Positions 61,838 through 64,000 of a stretch of 64,000 nucleotides of DNA are shown here, piece after piece. Location: assembly GCA_963695105.1 (NCBI GenBank), contig CAVOGC010000007.1:1-64000 (forward strand), read 5' to 3'. Both the position numbers and the translations under genes were made by a program. The number at the start of each line of letters is the position of its first letter. Position 1 is the stretch's first letter. The stretch comes from Competibacter sp963695105. Its GTDB lineage: Bacteria; Pseudomonadota; Gammaproteobacteria; Competibacterales; Competibacteraceae. The notes below the pieces were generated by a model. It was not told the origin of the DNA. It was given only the letters and a program-made list of their open reading frames with translations, and did no database searches.

Positions 61838-62473
61838 ATGAAGAAAGCAATGACCTTGACCGTTCTGGCCGCCGCCAGCCTGCTGGCGACCACCGCGATG
61901 GCGCAGGATAAGGCCCCGGCCGCGACGCCGATGCCGACCATGGCGGCGGTCGCCGATGCCATGGGCGTCGGCGAGAAGATGGCCGCCACCGCGATGGTGC
62001 TGGAAGTGGATCAGAGGCATCGGACGCTCACCCTGAAGGGCGAGGACGGCAAACCCTTCACCATTCATGTCGGCGACGAAGTGCGCAACCTGGCGCAGAT
62101 CAAGGCCGGTGACACGGTCAAGGCGACCTATAGCCAGGCTCTGGCCGTGGATCTCGAGGCCGTCCAGGGCACGGGCATCAACGCCCGGCTGGTCACCCTC
62201 AGCGCCGGTCGCGCGCCGAAGGGGGCGATGCCGGCCGGCGTGCTCGAAGAGACCGTGCAGATGGTCGGCACTGTCCTCGCCGTCGACAAGGAGAAACGCA
62301 CGGTCCTGATCCAGGGCGCGGTGCATCATGTAAGCTTGAAGATACCGGCCGACATGGACATCAAGGATCTGAAGAAGGGTGATCAGGTGCGGGCGACCTA
62401 TACCCAGGAACTGGCCGTGATGGTCGAACCCACCGCCGGCCCCGGCCCGTGGTTCCAGAACAAGCAGGAGTAA
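61838..62473 (+). CDS. Exported protein with two repeated beta-domains
   Basis: A 211-residue protein; AAGGAG (61826-61831) precedes ATG 61838. A signal peptide (TLTVLAAASLLATTAMA) is followed by two related ~60-residue modules: ATAMVLEVDQRHRTLTLKGEDG...IKAGDTVKATYSQALAVDLE and GTVLAVDKEKRTVLIQGAVHH...LKKGDQVRATYTQELAVMVE. The duplicated fold looks OB/beta-barrel-like. It is conserved in position between the Gly-rich protein and the sulfatase. Function unknown. Confidence 0.75.
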   Translation: MKKAMTLTVLAAASLLATTAMAQDKAPAATPMPTMAAVADAMGVGEKMAATAMVLEVDQRHRTLTLKGEDGKPFTIHVGDEVRNLAQIKAGDTVKATYSQALAVDLEAVQGTGINARLVTLSAGRAPKGAMPAGVLEETVQMVGTVLAVDKEKRTVLIQGAVHHVSLKIPADMDIKDLKKGDQVRATYTQELAVMVEPTAGPGPWFQNKQE

Positions 62474-62491
62474 GAAGACCGTACCACAGTA

Positions 62492-62518
62492 CCCCTCTCT
62501 CTCCTGGCGGGAGAGGGG
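62492..62518. terminator. Hairpin CCCCTCTC ... GAGAGGGG, repeat-type terminator
   Basis: An 8-bp perfect stem lies 18 bases after the preceding stop, followed by TTTGGAGTGAGGGGTTTTT. It belongs to the same CCCTCTC repeat type as 23704-23724. It may attenuate transcription before the sulfatase gene. Confidence 0.6.
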
Positions 62519-62584
62519 TTTGGAGTGAGGGGTTTTTGAAGATATTTGGCTTGGAAAAATCACGAGATAAAGGAGTGTTGCGCG

Positions 62585-64000
62585 ATGAAGAAACCTGCGC
62601 TTGACTGGTCTCGGTGGGGAAAGTGTCTCCACCCGAGGTGGGGTAACCGTTTTGCCTTGATCCTGGTGGCCGGTCTCGTGACCGGCGGAGCCCAGGCCGC
62701 CGACTTGGGACCGCGCCATCACGCCCAAGGTCAGTACGATACCGCCACGGCGACCTACGTGGTGGTCGAGGGCGATGATCTGATTGCGATCAGCGAGCGC
62801 TTCGAGATCCCGTTGGACGCGCTGAAGGCGCAAAACAAACTGTCGTCGGACGAGATCAAGGTCGGCGACAAGCTGGCGATTGCCACCGGCGCGGCCAAGG
62901 CAGGGCCAGCCGATGCCCCGCAAATCACCGGCGTTCTTGGTTCCCCCAGCGCCACCACCACGATCAGCGGTACACAACTCCCAGCGCCACAGCCGAAATT
63001 CGGCGGCGTGATCAAGGACGACGCGCTGCAATCCAAGCAATGGTGGGCGCCGCGCATCGTGCCGCCCAAGGGCGCGCCCAACATCCTGCTCATCCTGACC
63101 GATGACGCTGGCTTCGCCGTGCCCAGCACCTTCGGTGGCGTCATCCCGACACCGTCGATGGATCGGATCGCCGAAAACGGACTGCGCTACAACCGGATCT
63201 TCTCCACGTCGCTCTGTTCGCCGACCCGCGCCGCGCTTATCACCGGGCGCAACCACCATTCGGTCGGTTTCGGCGTGATCGCCGAGCAGGCCACCGGCTT
63301 CCCCGGCTACAACAGCGTCATCGGCGCGGATAACGCCACGATCGGACGCATCCTGCGCGACAACGGCTATGCGACAAGCTGGTTCGGCAAGAACCACAAC
63401 ACGCCGACCTACGAAGCCAGCCAGGCCGGGCCATTCACCCAGTGGCCGACGGGCATGGGCTTCGACTACTTCTACGGCTTTGTCGGCGGCGACGCCAACC
63501 AGTGGGGGCCGAACCTGTTCCGCAACACCACGCAGATCTATCCCTTCAACGAGCACAAGAGCACGTTGAAAATGGATCGGTCTGATCCGAAGGCGGCGAT
63601 CTGGCCAGTCACCGGTAAAGAGAGCTCCTGGAACCTGATCACCGCGATGGCCGATGACGCCATCGCCTGGATGGACCGGATCAACCAGACCGACCCCAGC
63701 CAGCCGATTTTCCTCCACTATTGCCCCGGCGCATCGCACGCGCCGCACCACCCGACCAAGGAGTGGGTGGACAAGATCAGCGCCATGCATCTCTTCGACG
63801 ATGGCTACGAGAAGCTGCGCGAGCGCATCTTCGCGAACCAGCAGAAGCTGGGCGTGATTCCCAAAGATCAGAAACTGACGCCCTGGCCCGCGGACATTCT
63901 GACGCCATGGGACAAGCTGAGCGACGAGGCGAAGAAGCTCTACATCCGCCAGGTGGAGGTCTTCGCCGCCTATGTCGCCTACAACGACCATGAGATCGGT
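62585..64000 (+). CDS. LysM domain-arylsulfatase, 3' partial
   Basis: ATG 62585 follows AAAGGAG (62570-62576), and the frame is open to the window end (472 codons). A signal peptide (NRFALILVAGLVTGGAQAA) precedes a LysM domain (TYVVVEGDDLIAISERFEIPLDALKAQNKL, GDKLAIA). The sulfatase domain begins at about residue 155: APNILLILTDDAGF (metal-binding Asp pair), then LCSPTRAALITGRNHHSVG, where CxPxR is the formylglycine site, and HYCPGASHAPHHPTKEW. It would hydrolyse sulfate esters outside the cytoplasm while bound to cell wall through LysM. It follows the DUF2092/repeat-protein cluster on the same strand. Confidence 0.88.
   Translation, partial: MKKPALDWSRWGKCLHPRWGNRFALILVAGLVTGGAQAADLGPRHHAQGQYDTATATYVVVEGDDLIAISERFEIPLDALKAQNKLSSDEIKVGDKLAIATGAAKAGPADAPQITGVLGSPSATTTISGTQLPAPQPKFGGVIKDDALQSKQWWAPRIVPPKGAPNILLILTDDAGFAVPSTFGGVIPTPSMDRIAENGLRYNRIFSTSLCSPTRAALITGRNHHSVGFGVIAEQATGFPGYNSVIGADNATIGRILRDNGYATSWFGKNHNTPTYEASQAGPFTQWPTGMGFDYFYGFVGGDANQWGPNLFRNTTQIYPFNEHKSTLKMDRSDPKAAIWPVTGKESSWNLITAMADDAIAWMDRINQTDPSQPIFLHYCPGASHAPHHPTKEWVDKISAMHLFDDGYEKLRERIFANQQKLGVIPKDQKLTPWPADILTPWDKLSDEAKKLYIRQVEVFAAYVAYNDHEIG

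Overview
The window looks like a chromosomal or chromid segment of a high-GC gammaproteobacterium. That is suggested by the Mrp antiporter, DsbD/ScsB, DUF1127, OsmC-hydrolase and DUF3501 genes, and by GC-rich codon use almost throughout. A Competibacter-like relative is plausible, but this is an inference from gene content only. No rRNA, tRNA or CRISPR array was seen.

Layout. 1-8.5 kb: a Fe-S oxidoreductase/DUF3501 pair, homocysteine S-methyltransferase, a ScsB-type DsbD with a thioredoxin-fold partner, an ArsS-like radical SAM enzyme, a protein resembling LCIB-type beta-carbonic anhydrases, and a DUF3179 protein. 8.7-10.7 kb: a sodium:solute symporter whose first helix carries an in-frame stop, coupled to a metallophosphoesterase-like gene that seems truncated. 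10.8-17.1 kb: a three-layer nest of mobile elements. An IS66-type element is cut by a group II intron in antisense orientation, and the intron's reverse transcriptase is cut by a large serine-recombinase element. Next to it lie a MITE-like hairpin and a plasmid-type parAB operon bracketed by two copies of one 18-bp palindrome (candidate parS).

19.7-41.4 kb: a voltage-gated K+ channel, a GH13 amylase, DUF4126, a MerR regulator with a VIT/von Willebrand protein, a complete mrpABCDEFG operon, a 1,366-residue membrane protein with two related halves, a cas6 remnant, an SH3/coiled-coil anchor protein, a Cys-rich secreted protein and a DUF4921 HIT-like protein. 41.4-50 kb: a PQQ-type sugar dehydrogenase, a broken DsbA-family isomerase, LysR/DUF1127/GST, an LMW phosphatase, DUF4019, an ornithine-decarboxylase-type enzyme and an octaheme cytochrome with HEAT/TPR tail.

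50-64 kb: a second serine recombinase flanked by ~267-bp direct repeats carrying remnants of a bestrophin-like (DUF4239) gene. It is followed by a secreted-protein theme in which DUF2092 proteins are twice paired with low-complexity proteins sharing a C-terminal G(V/I)TYxNCGxSYY motif. The second pair leads into a duplicated-domain periplasmic protein and a LysM-arylsulfatase that runs off the window. Between the two sets lie carboxynorspermidine synthase and decarboxylase, which with the ornithine decarboxylase suggest the alternative spermidine/norspermidine route. Several genes carry single-base frameshifts or nonsense changes, so either decay is under way or the assembly has local errors.
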